A stretch of DNA of 64,000 nucleotides from Calvatia gigantea (taxonomy: Eukaryota; Basidiomycota; Agaricomycetes; Agaricales; Lycoperdaceae). The number at the start of each line of letters is the position of its first letter. Position 1 is the stretch's first letter. The translations under genes were made by a program, and so were the position numbers. The notes beneath the pieces are model-generated. The model did no database searches. It was not told the origin of the DNA and saw only the letters and a list, made by a program, of their open reading frames with translations. Shown here piece by piece: positions 44,492-56,185 of the stretch. The stretch covers positions 2,170,001 through 2,234,000 of the forward strand of contig JACAAK010000011.1 of NCBI GenBank assembly GCA_025093985.1. Reading direction: 5' to 3'.

Positions 44492-44901
44492 TGTTGAATC
44501 TCAATCCATACCACTACGTTGGTTCAGTCTATTTATAGCTGACACGGATTCTTGAGTACTTCACTCTTGAAGAGAGATAACGAACAATATACTAGACCAC
44601 ACTCTAGGTTGCAGGCTACGGTCTATTAAATAGAACCATGTATGCAGTATGCTCTGTATATGCTACTGGCAGATAAGACCTCACCTGTATTAGGTAGAAT
44701 GGCACACAGACCAGAGACATTAGATATAAAAGCCTTATGTAGTATGCGTACATTCCTTAGACAATTTAGTCTTTCTATTCACCTATCATTCCTCTAAGAT
44801 ATCCACTAGCAACTGTCTATAATGCGCATCTCAACAATCCCAGTAAGTACAACTCCCCTCCACCACTAGCATAGAGCTACTGTGGTGTACTTGTCTCAAC
44901 A
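44492..44901 (+). repeat. 3' LTR of the copia element
   Basis: 410 bp, few differences from the 5' LTR (most are C/T or G/A). Followed by GGTTATGGGCCCC, a copy of the internal sequence next to the 5' LTR, then chromovirus C sequence. Confidence 0.85.
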
Positions 44902-44914
44902 GGTTATGGGCCCC

Positions 44915-46174
44915 AACCACCAGTTGGTACCATCTATTCACTATCTCAAGTTGAACTAGAGGCTCTATACAAATTTATTAACGAAAACCTTGCTATCAGA
45001 TTCATCCATCCCTTCAACTCCCCTCACAGAGCCCCTGTCCTTTTTGTCAAGAAAAAGGATGGCTTGCTCTATTTGTGTGTTGACTTCTGAGGTCTCAACT
45101 GCATTACCAAGAAGGATCGCTACCCCCTTCCTCTCATATCTGATCTACTCGATTAACTCCACAAAGCCCACATCTATACTAAGATTGACCTATGCCATGC
45201 TTATCACCTTGTCTGCATCGCAGAAGGTGACGAATGGAAAACGGCCTTCCAAACCTGCTATGGATTGTTTGAGTGGCTCATTATGCCTTTTGGCCTTACC
45301 AATGCACCTGCCACCTTCCAGTGGTTCATGAACAACATCTTCAAAGATCTCTTAGATGTCTGTGTTACAGTCTATCTTGACAACATACTCATCTATTCTG
45401 ACAATATCAGCATACACCGCAAGCAAGTCTGTGAGGTTCTCAAGCAGCTTAGGCAGAATGGTCTCTACACCCATGCAGATAAGTGCGAATTCGAGTCTGA
45501 CACAGTTGAATATCTTGGTTATGTTTTTTTCCCTGATGGTCTCAAGATGTCTGAGGACAAGGTCAAGATTATCCAGGACTGGCTGGAATTGAAGAAGGTC
45601 AAGGACATATAGTCCTTCTTAAGTTTCACCAACTTCTATCATCACTTCATTTATAACTACTCTGACATTGTAGTTCCTCTCACCCGCCTTATCCGCAAGG
45701 GTATTCCTTGGAACTTCAACGATAAATGTCAAGAGGCTTTCCAATCATTGAAGGACACTTTCACCTCTACTCCTATTCTGACCCACTGGATCCCTAATGC
45801 TCAAATCATCATTGAGACCAATGCATCTGACTATACACTAGCCGCCATCCTCTCTATTGTCACTGAGGATGGTGAAGTTCATCCCATGGCCTTCCATTCC
45901 TGCACATTTACCTTAGCTGAGTTGAACTATGACACACATGACAAGGAACTACTGGCTATCTTCAAAGCTTTTAGGATCTGGCAGCATTACCTCGAAGGTG
46001 CTCCCCTTCCCATCAACATTGTCACTAACCATAAGAACCTGGAGTACTTCTGCACCACTAAAATCCTTATCTGCTGTCAAGCCCACTGGTCCGAATTCCT
46101 GTCACAGTTCAACCTCATCATCCACTTTTGCTCCAGCCAACTTGGTACAAAGCCTGATGCTTTAACTAGATGAT
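44915..46174 (+). pseudogene. Chromovirus C reverse transcriptase and RNase H
   Basis: Resumes at PPVGTIYSLSQVELEALYKF (44925). RT: FINENLAIRFIHPFNSPHRA, PVLFVKKKDGLLYLCVDF-stop, TKIDLCHAYHLVCI (first Asp), FEWLIMPFGLTNAPATFQ, VTVYLDNILIYSDN (YLDN, expected YLDD), VEYLGYVFFPDGLKMSEDKV. RNase H: IIIETNASDYTLAAILSIV (T-N-A-S-D), YDTHDKELLAIFKAFRIW, YFCTTKILICCQAHWSEFLS, KPDALTR then TGA. Short-footprint stops replace Arg codons. Confidence 0.85.
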
Positions 46175-46179
46175 GGGAT

Positions 46180-47787
46180 GTCTACCCTAAAGGGGGGAAT
46201 AATGGCTACACTACAGTCAATCCTCACAACTTCTGTCCAGTCTTTACTCATGAACAACTTGTAGCCTCCGTCCATGCTATTTATCTTTATACCCCTTCCC
46301 TTCATGCAGCCATGATCATTGACCTCAATCAGCTGCATTCTGACATCTTTTTATCCCTTCTGCAAGACCTAACTATGGCTCAATACCTAGCCAAACCCAA
46401 AGGACACTGGACTGTAGATTCATCCAGTTTCCTCTGCCTTGATAACAGGATCTATGTCCCCAATGTTAACAATCTTCGACTTCACATTCTACAGTACAAG
46501 CATGATGATATCCTTTCTGGACACTTCAGTCAGAACAAAACTCTGGAGTTAGTCTGATGTGATTACACTTGGCCTGAAATCCACACAACAGTCAAAGATT
46601 TCTGCAAATCCTGCATCACCTGCATGTGCTCTAAGCTACAATGACACCGACCTTATGGAAACCTCAAGCAGCTCCCCATTCCTGAACAGCCATGGAACTC
46701 TATCTCCATGGACTTTATCAAGAAACTTCCCACATCTTCCAGCTATGACACTATCCTTGTTATTGTTGATCACCTCACCAAGCAATCTTTGTTCATTCCC
46801 ACTTACAACACCATCACCTCAGCTGAACTCACCCATCTATTCATCATTTATGTATTCTTGAAACATGGCATTCCTGAATACGTTACGCCTGATCACAGCT
46901 CTGAATTCGTTTTGCACTTCTTCCGCTTGCTTGGACAAGCACTGGACATGAAGTTACACTTCACCTCTGGATATTACCCTGAGGGTGATGGACAAACCGA
47001 ACAGACTAACCAGACTCTCAAGTAATACCTCTACATCTACTGCAACTACCAGCAGGACAACTGGGCTGAGTTACTGCCACTAGCTAAGTTTGCCTATAAC
47101 AATGATCCTAGTGACACTACTGGTGTCTCCCCATTCTTTACTAATAAAGGCTATCATCCCAATATCACAGTCTACCTGGAATATGACTTGGCATCCACAT
47201 GTACATGTCAATTCATCATTGACCTTAATGAACTCCACACAGTACTTAAATCCAAGATCAAGCAAGCTCAAGAACAGTACCAGTCATCCACTGATGCCTG
47301 CCAGACACCCACACCTAACTTTACAGTTGGGCAAAAGGTCTTTGTTAAGGCACAGTTCTTCTGCACAACTCAACCAATGAAGAAACTCTCAGAGAAGTAT
47401 TTAGGTCCTTATGAGATTATCACTCAACCCAGTTCCATCTCTTATACTCTATGCTTACCTGACTCAATGTGTGCCATTCACCCAGTATTCCACATTTCAA
47501 TGCTTGAATCTGCTACACCTAATCTGTTCGATGGCTGCTCTGACCTGCCTCCTCCATCTGTTGAAGTCAAAGGCGAGCCAGAGTACAAAATAGCCTGCAT
47601 TGTTGATTCAAAGATCAACTGTCGACGTGCCTGCAAGCTATTATACAAGGTTATTTGGTTGGGTTATGAGGATATTGAAGAAAAGTCTTCTTGGCTGCCT
47701 GCTACTGAGTTAGAGCATGTGGCTAAACTTGTGGTGGATTTCCATACAGCTTATCCTGCTAAGCCTGGTCCCTTGCATTCTTTGTAA
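46180..47787 (+). pseudogene. Chromovirus C integrase and chromodomain
   Basis: Integrase zinc motif is partly out of frame (HDDILSGHFSQNKTLELV, then CITCMCSK). Core: SMDFIKKLPTSSSYDTILVI (first Asp), YVTPDHSSEFV (PDHSSEF for the usual SDRGxxF; an Asp is present), GYYPEGDGQTEQTNQTLK (Glu), one stop, YCNYQQDNWAELLPLAKFAY. The last frame 47188-47787 holds KLSEKYLGPYEIITQPSS, HPVFHISMLE and a chromodomain: EYKIACIVDSKINCRRACKL-LYKVIWLGYEDIEEKSSW. Chromodomains target integration to histone-marked chromatin by family knowledge. Confidence 0.85.
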
Positions 47788-47855
47788 TACTCAATGGACT
47801 TATTTTTACCCTTATTCATGAACAGACTCTTGTTGGACATTCAAAAAATTAAACA

Positions 47856-49036
47856 CTAAAAAAAATTACAAGGAGTGAGGGCAGCTGCGTTCACCCACAC
47901 GTCCTCAATCCTCATGCCTTTCCTCTTCTGCATCACCCTCCTTTTCCCCACTTTCCTCCTCATTTTCTTCACTCCCTTCCTCACTACTACTACCATTTCC
48001 CTTCTCTTCCTCATCCAAGTCCATCTGCTCACCCCCTTCTTGCACTGGTTGTGACGGCCCCTCACCCCAGTCTTTGATGTTGATGTCACCCACCTTATCC
48101 ACATGCCTCCGGATATCTGCACCAGGCAGATGCTCTGCAATCTGCCCTGGACATTCAGCACTTCCTGTGTGCAGAGAATACCATTGACTTACCACCAGGC
48201 CAAGGGTGTGGAACTCCTCTCCATTTGCGATGGTCTCCCTCAAGATTGCAGCTGAGTTGCAGGTATCATGCTTTCAGTATCAGGACTCATTCACTATCCA
48301 TGCATTCTGCTGACATAATAAAATGATGATTTCATTGAGGCAAAGGGTGTTCTCTTCAATTGCAGTTGCAAATTGGTTGAGATATCATGCAAGGATATTG
48401 GGATTCAAGACCTTAGTGCTTTCACCCAGCAGCTTACACTTTTACTTGCCCTTGACACAAGTTGCACATTTGGTGGTAACTCAGCTAAGGACTCCTCAGT
48501 TTAATGATTAACAGGAATAGGCCACATTTACTTGGAGTGGGTTTGTCCAGGTTGATACCTGATACCCATGTCGATACAGCACTTGCAAGGGTTGTCCCCA
48601 CCCATAGGAACATGCACCTGCAACTGAACCTCCTCCTCTTCCTCCTCATCCAACAATCCTGGCACATCGCCCTCTTCATCCAAATCCTCCACCCTTGGCC
48701 ATTTCCTCAATCGACTGGGACCTGCTACCAGTTCCTCCTGGGCCTTTCCCTTCCTATGTTGTTGCTCCTCTGCATTCTCCTCCTCCTCTTGTTCCTCCCT
48801 TTTCTTATATGCCACTTCCTCAAGCTGCCTCTTCTGCTTCTTGCATTTCTTCGCCTCCTATCATTTCCTCTCCTCTTCTTCACACTTCTCCCTATCCGCT
48901 CTCTCTTTGGCTTCAGCAGCAGTAAGGTCCACAATTAACCTGCACTTGTCTTCTTCCTCCTGTTTGCACTGGAGCCTGGTACATTCACATTTCTCCTTGA
49001 GCTTGGCTTGTAATTGAGCAGTGGTCTTAGGAGGCA
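47856..49036 (-). CDS. Antisense ORF of chromovirus C: coiled coil and Cys cluster
   Basis: Opposite to pol, between the chromodomain gene and the 3' LTR. Start MPPKTTAQLQAKLKEKCECT at 49036; a strongly charged coiled coil with one or two stops near 48858; then AYKKREEQEEEENAEEQQHR, GPSRLRKWPRVEDLDEEG, and NPCKCCIDMGIRYQPGQ (C-x-C-C-x5...). After a non-coding ~300 bp (possible intron or decayed Cys-rich part), 48243-47905 reads MRETIANGEEFHTLG...WYSLHTGSAECP and a Glu-rich tail. The layout (coiled coil, GPSRxRK, C-x2-C cluster, acidic tail) resembles Cys-cluster proteins I recall as common in agaricomycete genomes; function unknown. It is probably a passenger or antisense gene of the element. 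Confidence 0.55.
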
Positions 49037-49173
49037 TGGTAATAGTAGGAAGTCAGGAGGCAAGTAAAGGAAAACTTTTCAAAGTGCAGATCTTATACCT
49101 GCATCAAATTTTTCAACTTCACTTCCTACAATACATTCATGGCCTTGAGGGCTCAGCCCTAAGGGGGGAATAC

Positions 49174-49584
49174 TGTCACAACCTGTATGTGCACTCACCT
49201 GCTTCACCTACTCATACCCGAACTATATTCCTTTTATATTTTATTTACCATTCACTCTCACCCACTCTCCCCCATCTCCCCTGCACTCCATTTTTATTAT
49301 TGACATCTGATGTTAATTTCTGATTATCCTCCTTGTACATTTCTCCAGTTGTTATATCTACCCCCATTTCCATTGCAATTCCCTCCTTTTTCCCATTTAT
49401 GATGTTCCTGTTTCACCTTATTCCTTTTAGTTAGTTGCATGTCTGGTGTTTCTATCTAGCAGCCATACCTGGCCAGCACATGAAGTCATAGTAGTTTTCT
49501 TTCGTAGAACCACTCTCCCTCAAGTATATAAACCATAGCTACTTCACTTGTAATCCTCAGTCTGAAATCAACTTAGCAACACAC
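49174..49584 (+). repeat. 3' LTR of chromovirus C
   Basis: Starts TGTCACAACCTG right after a polypurine tract (AAGGGGGGAATAC). Contains TATATAAACC near 49516. The right end is uncertain; GCAACACA at 49584 is the first TG...CA-compatible end and the true end may lie up to ~100 bp further. Confidence 0.6.
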
Positions 49585-50040
49585 TACTTGTGTTCCACCT
49601 CTGCCTCTGTCTCTGTCCTCGCCTCTGTCTCTGCCCTCATCCCTTTTTCTGAAGTTAGGACCACTTGTTGGCAGGAGGGTGCAATACATACATTGAAGCC
49701 ATAGCCCTCCTGAGTTCACCTGCTTCACCCACCTTTGTCCACATTCATGCATAACCCTCAGGCATCTAGACTTTGGTCATCTCACCTGCATGATCTGTGC
49801 TTAACATGAACACCCAACTCATGGATGAACTAGAATCACCATTCTTGTATATCCCTCCTCTCAGACTAGCACAAATCAATAGCAGTGATGGCAAGCTTGA
49901 AGGCCCAGAGTCTATCAGTATTGAGGAGTTCAATGGTGCATTTGAGGCCATTGAAGCAGAGGGGGGAAGACTAGTTGAACCAGAGAATACTGTATATATG
50001 TTGGAAGGGAATATCTATAGTTGGGAAGAGTTAGAGCATG
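49585..50040. other. Junction region with one plus-strand ORF
   Basis: A plus-strand frame 49797-50129 (MNTQLMDELESPFLYIPPLR...) is open for 110 codons with acidic coding-like composition but no family recognised. It overlaps the end of the helicase relic on the other strand and may be its shadow. Confidence 0.3.
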
Positions 50041-53000
50041 TCAAAAGGGAATTATACCTTGTAACATTGATGATAAGGTCCAGATCATTGGACAAAGTAG
50101 TGTTGGGGGTTGGGATATCACAGCATTGATGGAACAGAAGGGTTTTGTGATCCAGTAGACTATATAGTTGTTGAAACAGATTTGCCAAATAATACTATAC
50201 ATAGCAATTGCTGTTCTGCCAGTTCTGCCATCTACTTTAGGTGTGCCTACATGAATGATCAGAGAGACTTGGTCATAGTCATTGCCAGCTTCAAAAGCAT
50301 ATGTGCAGACTATAATACAGTTGTCATCAGAAACCCAGGTCTTATACATCTTATATTGCTGTTGGGAAGTAATTGACTTATGACCAGTACAAAAGTCATA
50401 GTGTAACCAAAGTACAAGTTAGTGTCCAAGATCAAGATAGGGGACATAAGTGAGGGCTTGCTGCTGGTGTACAAAGTCAGTACTGAGGGAATAGTAGAGG
50501 AAGACAGTTTCTGTAATGAGATTTTCCTCAGTATGAGTAGGGGACTGGATGAGGTATTTGAGCTCTGGTTAATTGGTTAGGGCTTGGAGAATGATGGCTT
50601 TCTGGTAAGTATAGAAACTGTGGAGAATGAGACTGAGTGAAATGGGGGGGATGGTACCAGAGAGGAGGATTCATTAAGCAGGTATAAATCAGAGAGTATA
50701 GATGTGGCACAGTAAGGAGCAATAGTATTGGGCTGCAGAGACAGTTTGAACCTCATCAAGGACAATGGCAGGAATGGGGATCTGCAAGTAGGCTCTCTGG
50801 AGACATTAAGCAAAGTAGGTGGCATAAGCAGTTTCAGTAGAGGTGGGAAAGATAGGCTTTTTGCTAGAGATGTAAGGGATGTCAGATTTAAAAACAGTAT
50901 ACTTGACACTATATTGGTCAAAGTGGCACTCATAGTCATAGACAAGGGAGACAAAGGGAAGAATGAAAATCATGACTGATAAGAGGTTCAAGAGGGCAGA
51001 GATGAGAGGCACCATCATCCTTCCCCTAGATGGGGGAAAGATGGAGACCACATTATTGTATTAACTAGCAGTAGCTAGGATATTATTGTGTTGATGATCA
51101 GAGTGCCATGTTATAGCTAAATCCTTCAGAAGCTAGTAGAGAATTTGGAGGCAGTGCTGTTCCAGTTCAAGAAGTTCCTTTAAAGGGGTGAGCAATGTAA
51201 GAACAAGGGTGATTTGAGGTAGAGGTTTAACTTACATGATGTTCAGAAGGTTGAGGGGACCAGAAAGAGAAGAGTGGTTGAAGAGGCTCTAGGTGAGAGA
51301 AAGTACTGTGTATGGGAACTGGAGGAGTGCAGGTGACCTGAGGATTGACAGAAGGGGACACAAGCTATGGGAGACATGATTGGATGTAATCAGAAATGCC
51401 ACAGGCATGAGGATGCTCAGTTAGGGGTAAAGAAAGGGTTCCTAATAACAAGTACTGTAAAAAGATTAGGAAAATGAGAAGAGAGATAAGAAAAAAAAAT
51501 AACTCTTATGTAACAAGAAAGCACATATAAGAGTTATTTAGTCCAAATGAGCCTAAATCTCTTTGAGCAAGGCCTCAATATTGTAGAGACATGTTTGAAA
51601 TAGAAGGAGAGTAGTACCATACATCTTAGGAAAATGGGAAAAATATGTCTTGAGGGATGAGAACAAGTGGTAGGAAAGTTTGAGGTGGCCAGATAGGACA
51701 TTCATGAATTAAGCCCACTTTTTGGTAAAGTTAAGAAAGGTCCTGGATAATATCCTTACTGTAGTAAGCAAAAGAATCTGGGATAAGGCTATAGATCCAA
51801 TTCCCAGTCTGGCAACTATGGCCTGCTTGAAGAGTACTGACAGTATTAACAGTTTCAAAATTGAAAAGAACATTAAGGTCAAGACAATGTTTGCATTGGA
51901 TGGCAACAAAAAGCTGGCACCACTGGGCAAAAAGGAGTGGAGTGGCAAGCTGAGTGACCAAAATTGATTTCATGAAACCAGACAAATGTTCTGTACTGTA
52001 AAGTTTCTAAATATTGGAAAAGAGGTGCATGTAGAGAAGCTTTTGAACCCCAACATTAGAAGAAAATAGGATGGTTGCAAAGACCTTGGCTAAAGGGAGG
52101 GCAAAGATGAGGGATTGAAAGAGCATGTCACTAGTAAAGGTGTCAAGGCCATGGGGAATAAACTTGTTCTGGCCAGTGAGAGCATTAGTCTTGCTGTACT
52201 GGCAGAGGATGACCCAGTTGTTGTACATCTTGTAGAAGCTGCATGTCTAGAAGGGCATATTGCAATATTGAAGGCACAAAAGCTTAGTCCCACAAGCAGG
52301 AGCTCCACTAAGGAGTTGAATAAAGACAGCAAACTAGAGCTGAAGGTGGCAGAAGTTATAATACCAGTGACAAAGGTGGAGGAGGTTCCAGAGGGATATA
52401 TCAGAGCCAGGGTGGAAACCCTTAATGAATTGTTTGTAGAGGAAAGAGTCACCAAGTATGGCTTGGAGAAGAGCATTCTCATGAAAACACAGAAACTCAT
52501 TGTGGAAATCATCTAAGAAACAGTAACCTAAGGTCTGATTAGTGAGGTCATCTGCAATATGATTGTAGTTAATGACAAGGTCCTTGCTGAGAAAGGTATA
52601 TTCAACCATGAGACAATAAGTAGAGAAAATGATTTTGTAGCCCATATTGCAAATATCAGACACTACAATCTTGGTACCAGAAAAGATAATGGTGCTGTAT
52701 GTGTCATCAACCCAATATGAGACAGGAAGAGAGGTGGTGGCATAAACAATGGAGGATGCTTGGTGCTGGAGGGAGTGTATAGTGTTGAATATCGACTTGA
52801 GTTTTTCAATGAATATATAAGCCAGAGAACCAATTGTAGCAGTAACATCCAGTGAAGCATGAGCTCAGCACAAGACAACAAGGCAGATATAGTAAATGAG
52901 CTTGGCAAGAGGGTTTATGATGTCCTTTGCCTGAGCCTAGTGAAAGTCATGCCTGATACATAAAAGGACAAAGTAGTAGTGAGTGGAGTTAGCAAGACTG

Positions 53001-55427
53001 TTTTCAGTAGATGGCTGCCATGGTAAGGACCAGATAAGAAAAAGAAGGTCCTGAATGCAGTCAAAGTACTGCTGCATGTCAGCATTATTGGGTAAAGATT
53101 TGAGAGCTTAGATGGCAGACTTGACAGAAGAATGGAAGGGGAGTTTGTAACAACTACAGTCCTAGAGCCAAAATACAATAAGGCAAAAGGGTTCAATAGT
53201 ATATTTTTCAAGGATTTCATTGCCTTTCTGATGGGCCTAGAATGGCTTGTTGGATATGCCACTGAAGAAAAAATGTATTGAGTCAGTCAAAGAAGAAAAG
53301 AAAAAAGAAGAATAAACCCACATTTTTAACAGATTATCTATGTTGAGCCTCTGAAGTGCAAGAAGAGGTATTTTCTTGATAAGCCTGACATTGGCCAAGA
53401 ACTTGAGATAAACTGCCTGTTTCAGCCATAGAAGTTCATTACTAGTAGGAGGAGTAACAAGCAATTGCAAAAATTGAGAATCATAGGAAGCAATATGTGA
53501 AGGCCAGATAGTGGAATGGAGCTAGATATTGAGTTTGTGAGGGTCTGAGATATGGAGGGAATTGAGTTTAATTGTGCCACTGATCTGGGATTTGATAGTT
53601 ACAAGCCAAAAGGCATTTGGGGTGGGCTGCCAAACAGGAAGTCAGTAGACTGGGAAAAGTTGGCTGTGAAGGCAGTTATCAAACTTTTGAGCAAGAGCAG
53701 TAGCAAAGAATAAAGGAATGGGAATGAAGGGGTGAGATTCATGGTAATGGCAGTACATAGACTTGAAAATAGTATAGAGCTTGAAGTATCCAGAAATGGC
53801 ATATTGTAACATGGATGGAATGAGTGGAAGTCTAGTAACAGATGGAATGGCAGTAGTTATGACTAGGAACTTGGCTACAATATTGAGCTTAGTACAGGTG
53901 GATGCAAGATAGGACTCATTGAGGGATGATTTAAAGACAGGATGGTTGTTCTAAATGTGGGAGACAGTAGAAGATGCAGTAAGAGTGACCTTATAATCAA
54001 AATAAATGAAAATATACAAGGATGGCTCATAATAAAGGCTAACCCTCACCAGGTAGGAGTGGACTTGAAGAAGGACAAGAATACAAATAGGGAGATCCTA
54101 AATAAATATGTTGACATTAGAACTTGGTATAATAGTGAAGAAAGGAGAAAATAACATACTATTGGAGGATCAACTAGACAAGACTAATTGGCCTCTAGAA
54201 TAGTACCTGACTGCTGAAAGGTCACAAAAGCCCCCTTATCATGCAGAAGAAAAGAGTAGCTGGAAGAGGAGACAGTGACCTAGGACCAATTGAGTGTGGG
54301 GGTTAATGATATATGGGAAGCTCATACTATTTTAGGAGGACCAACCCAGTTGGATCAGTGACTAAAGATATGTGCTGTAATGTTAGAAGAGGCAGCATAA
54401 TTTTTACTGTAGGCATCAATATTACAATGACAAACAAAGTGTCTGGTGCTATCACAATAGATGATGGTTTTGTGATTTGCATAGTGTAAGGTAACAAAAG
54501 GTTGATACTGTAAGTAACCTTATAAATGTAGAGGTCTCCAAGGTTTTTGAAATTGTAAGAACAATGAGGGCAGTGATGCATGGTTAGACAGGTAAAGATG
54601 TTTCAGTAAACTTATTTTGATAAGCACAGGGTCTGCTTTGACAAATGTAAGGCAGATAGAGTTTAGGGATTTTTACAAATATAAGATATAAGAATGTGAT
54701 TGTAGGATTTATTGTCAGCCAGAGCCTAGAAAACATCAGGTTGTCAGGGCACAGAAAAGTGATGGTAGCTAGAAGAGCAATGGCAAACACAATTTCCAAT
54801 AGTAAACTTCTAGAAGGAATAAAAGGGCTAATAATGGATAAAAGATACCTGTGCAGTTTAAGAAGGTGAAGTATAAAAGTAGATGAGTTTAGTGAGATAG
54901 TAGGCAGCTATAGAGTCTAAAAGTGAGAGATTGCAGGATCACTAGGCAGTATCTGCTGAGTTAGAGAAAGTACTTGAGATGGAAATTGGTCAGTTTGTCA
55001 AGAAGTTAGATAGTGACCAGGTGACTAAAGAGTTGGCTGTTATGGTGATGGCAAGACTAGTGGTGTAGATTTACTTTCAAAGGGACAGAAAAGGAGAAAG
55101 CTGACACTTTTTATTTGATAGCTTCCCAGAAAAGATCAGAGAAGAAGGAGGAGTCAGCAGAAGGGATAATAAAGAATTTGGCATTAACCATCAGAGAATT
55201 GACATTGGCCATGTTGAATCTGGCAAGTATGGAGGATAAACAGAACCTCTGGTGAATAGTAGATGTGAGTAACACAAGGATGCTTCAAGAGGAGGATAAT
55301 GATAGAGAAAAATATAGGCATATATCAGTTCAGACTCAGAGGATAACAAAGAAAGTCTAGATGGGGCAGTGCAGGGGCTGAGGGCCAAAGTAAAATTCCT
55401 TTCAGAAGTTATTGGGAAAATGATCAT
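50041..55427 (-). pseudogene. Telomere-linked RecQ-like helicase gene, decayed
   Basis: Minus-strand motifs appear in N-to-C order in broken frames. Near 54580 a zinc-finger-like MHHCPHCSYNFKNLGDLY. At ~52330-52020 the block LLSGAPACGTKLLCLQYCN then YKMYNNWVILCQYSKTNALT, GQNKFIPHGL, resembling the GAPARGTEL region that precedes the helicase in fungal telomere-linked proteins. At ~51050 a degenerate Walker A (IFPPSRGRMM for P-T-G-S-G-K-S); IFILPFVSLVYDY (Ia); IVLDEVQTVSAAQYY (motif II, DEVQ for DEAH/DECH, ~50750); LLSGTIPPISLSL (motif III, ~50640); and TYAFEAGNDYDQVSLIIHVG-TPK...VDGRTGR (motifs V-VI, 50212-50330). Adjacent telomere-like repeats fit the family. Family assignment is from remembered motifs. 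Confidence 0.65.
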
Positions 55428-55430
55428 ACT

Positions 55431-55494
55431 CCCCTAACCCTTTCCTAACCAAGAATACTCTAATGACTAATGCCCTAACACTGAATACCCTAAC
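55431..55494 (+). repeat. Degenerate telomere-like CCCTAA repeats
   Basis: CCCCTAACCC (55431), CCTAACC (55445), CCCTAAC (55473) and CCCTAAC (55488) within 64 bp, C-rich strand on plus. They lie between the helicase relic and the PLE. Confidence 0.55.
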
Positions 55495-55859
55495 AGAAGC
55501 TTTTGTAAGGCCAGTGGTAACTTGATAAAGGGGCAAGCATTGCTAGTAATGTCCTCATTTGTTTATGATACTTTACAGATGTTCCTTGAAAGTTCTCGGA
55601 GGGTAGTTGCCAGGTTTTGAATATTCCTCAGAAGTTCCAGGAACAAAAATTAGAAAGGAATCAAGGATTTTCTAAATGAGGGAAGTTTCAGGCACAGGAG
55701 GTTGATGTAGGTCCCATGACCATGGGTCCATATGTCATTGATTTCCTTTTACAGGAAGTGTCAGGGGGGCAGAGGTGGGAAGGGTTTGTATTTGCAGAAA
55801 GTGCAAGGCACAATGTTTCTAGATCACTAGGATAATGTGCCCTAGAAAGATTATTAGGT
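55495..55859. other. Unassigned segment
   Basis: No motif recognised between the telomere-like repeats and the PLE direct repeat. It may belong to the PLE 5' side or to subtelomeric sequence. Confidence 0.35.
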
Positions 55860-56185
55860 ACCTAAGCTGGATTACAGTGTAGAAACTTGTCATGTATATA
55901 TCTACCTTCAGTATGTCAAGCTGATGTATTTTCATAGACCTGCTGTTAGGTATCCCACAAATGGGCACTCCACAGATTAAGCACATATCTAAAATAGGTA
56001 CACATTTAAAACTTCAGATATAAGTTTCAGATATCTTTCTATGCTTACAGATGCTTTACAAGCACTTGACTGCTAACATTTGTTAGCTGTTCCACAGAAC
56101 ATTAGTATGTTTATCATATGGTCACCAATTGATACATAATCAGGAATAATTGATTTAGTAGATATCTGATGGTAAGTCAGAGCAC
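55860..56185 (+). repeat. PLE direct repeat, left copy
   Basis: About 325 bp similar throughout to 58247-58571 (shared TGTATTTTCATAGACCTG, ACTGCTAACATTTG, GATGGTAAGTCAGAG). It ends exactly where the PLE 5' sequence (CACCTGATGAGTCT) starts, so it is the 3' end of a preceding tandem unit. Confidence 0.7.

Larger units (their letters stand above)
35826..44901 (+). mobile_element. Ty1/copia element inserted in chromovirus C
   Basis: Two 410-bp LTRs (35826-36235 and 44492-44901, TGTTGAATC...CTCAACA, about 96% alike by eye) enclose gag, protease, integrase, RT and RNase H in copia order. A 2-kb gypsy fragment sits in the gag-protease region. No target duplication is seen. The 13 bp after the 3' LTR repeat those after the 5' LTR (GGTTATGGGCCCC). 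Confidence 0.85.
34638..49584 (+). mobile_element. Ty3/gypsy chromovirus C, 5'-truncated, split by copia
   Basis: Plus-strand order: end of gag with zinc knuckle, protease, start of RT (to 35825); copia element (35826-44914); rest of RT, RNase H, integrase, chromodomain (to 47787); antisense ORF region; polypurine tract; 3' LTR from 49174. The 5' LTR and most of gag are missing. Confidence 0.8.

Noticed and set aside
48504..48938. Leucine-rich hydrophobic plus-strand ORF as a membrane protein
   Set aside because: It is the complement of the Glu/Lys-rich coiled coil on the minus strand; CTC/CTT and TTC codons arise from GAG/AAG and GAA.
55431..55494. A CRISPR-like or functional telomere array
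   Set aside because: Units are imperfect, few and irregularly spaced; the window is clearly eukaryotic, and the sequence continues on both sides, so this is at most a degenerate internal telomere-like tract.
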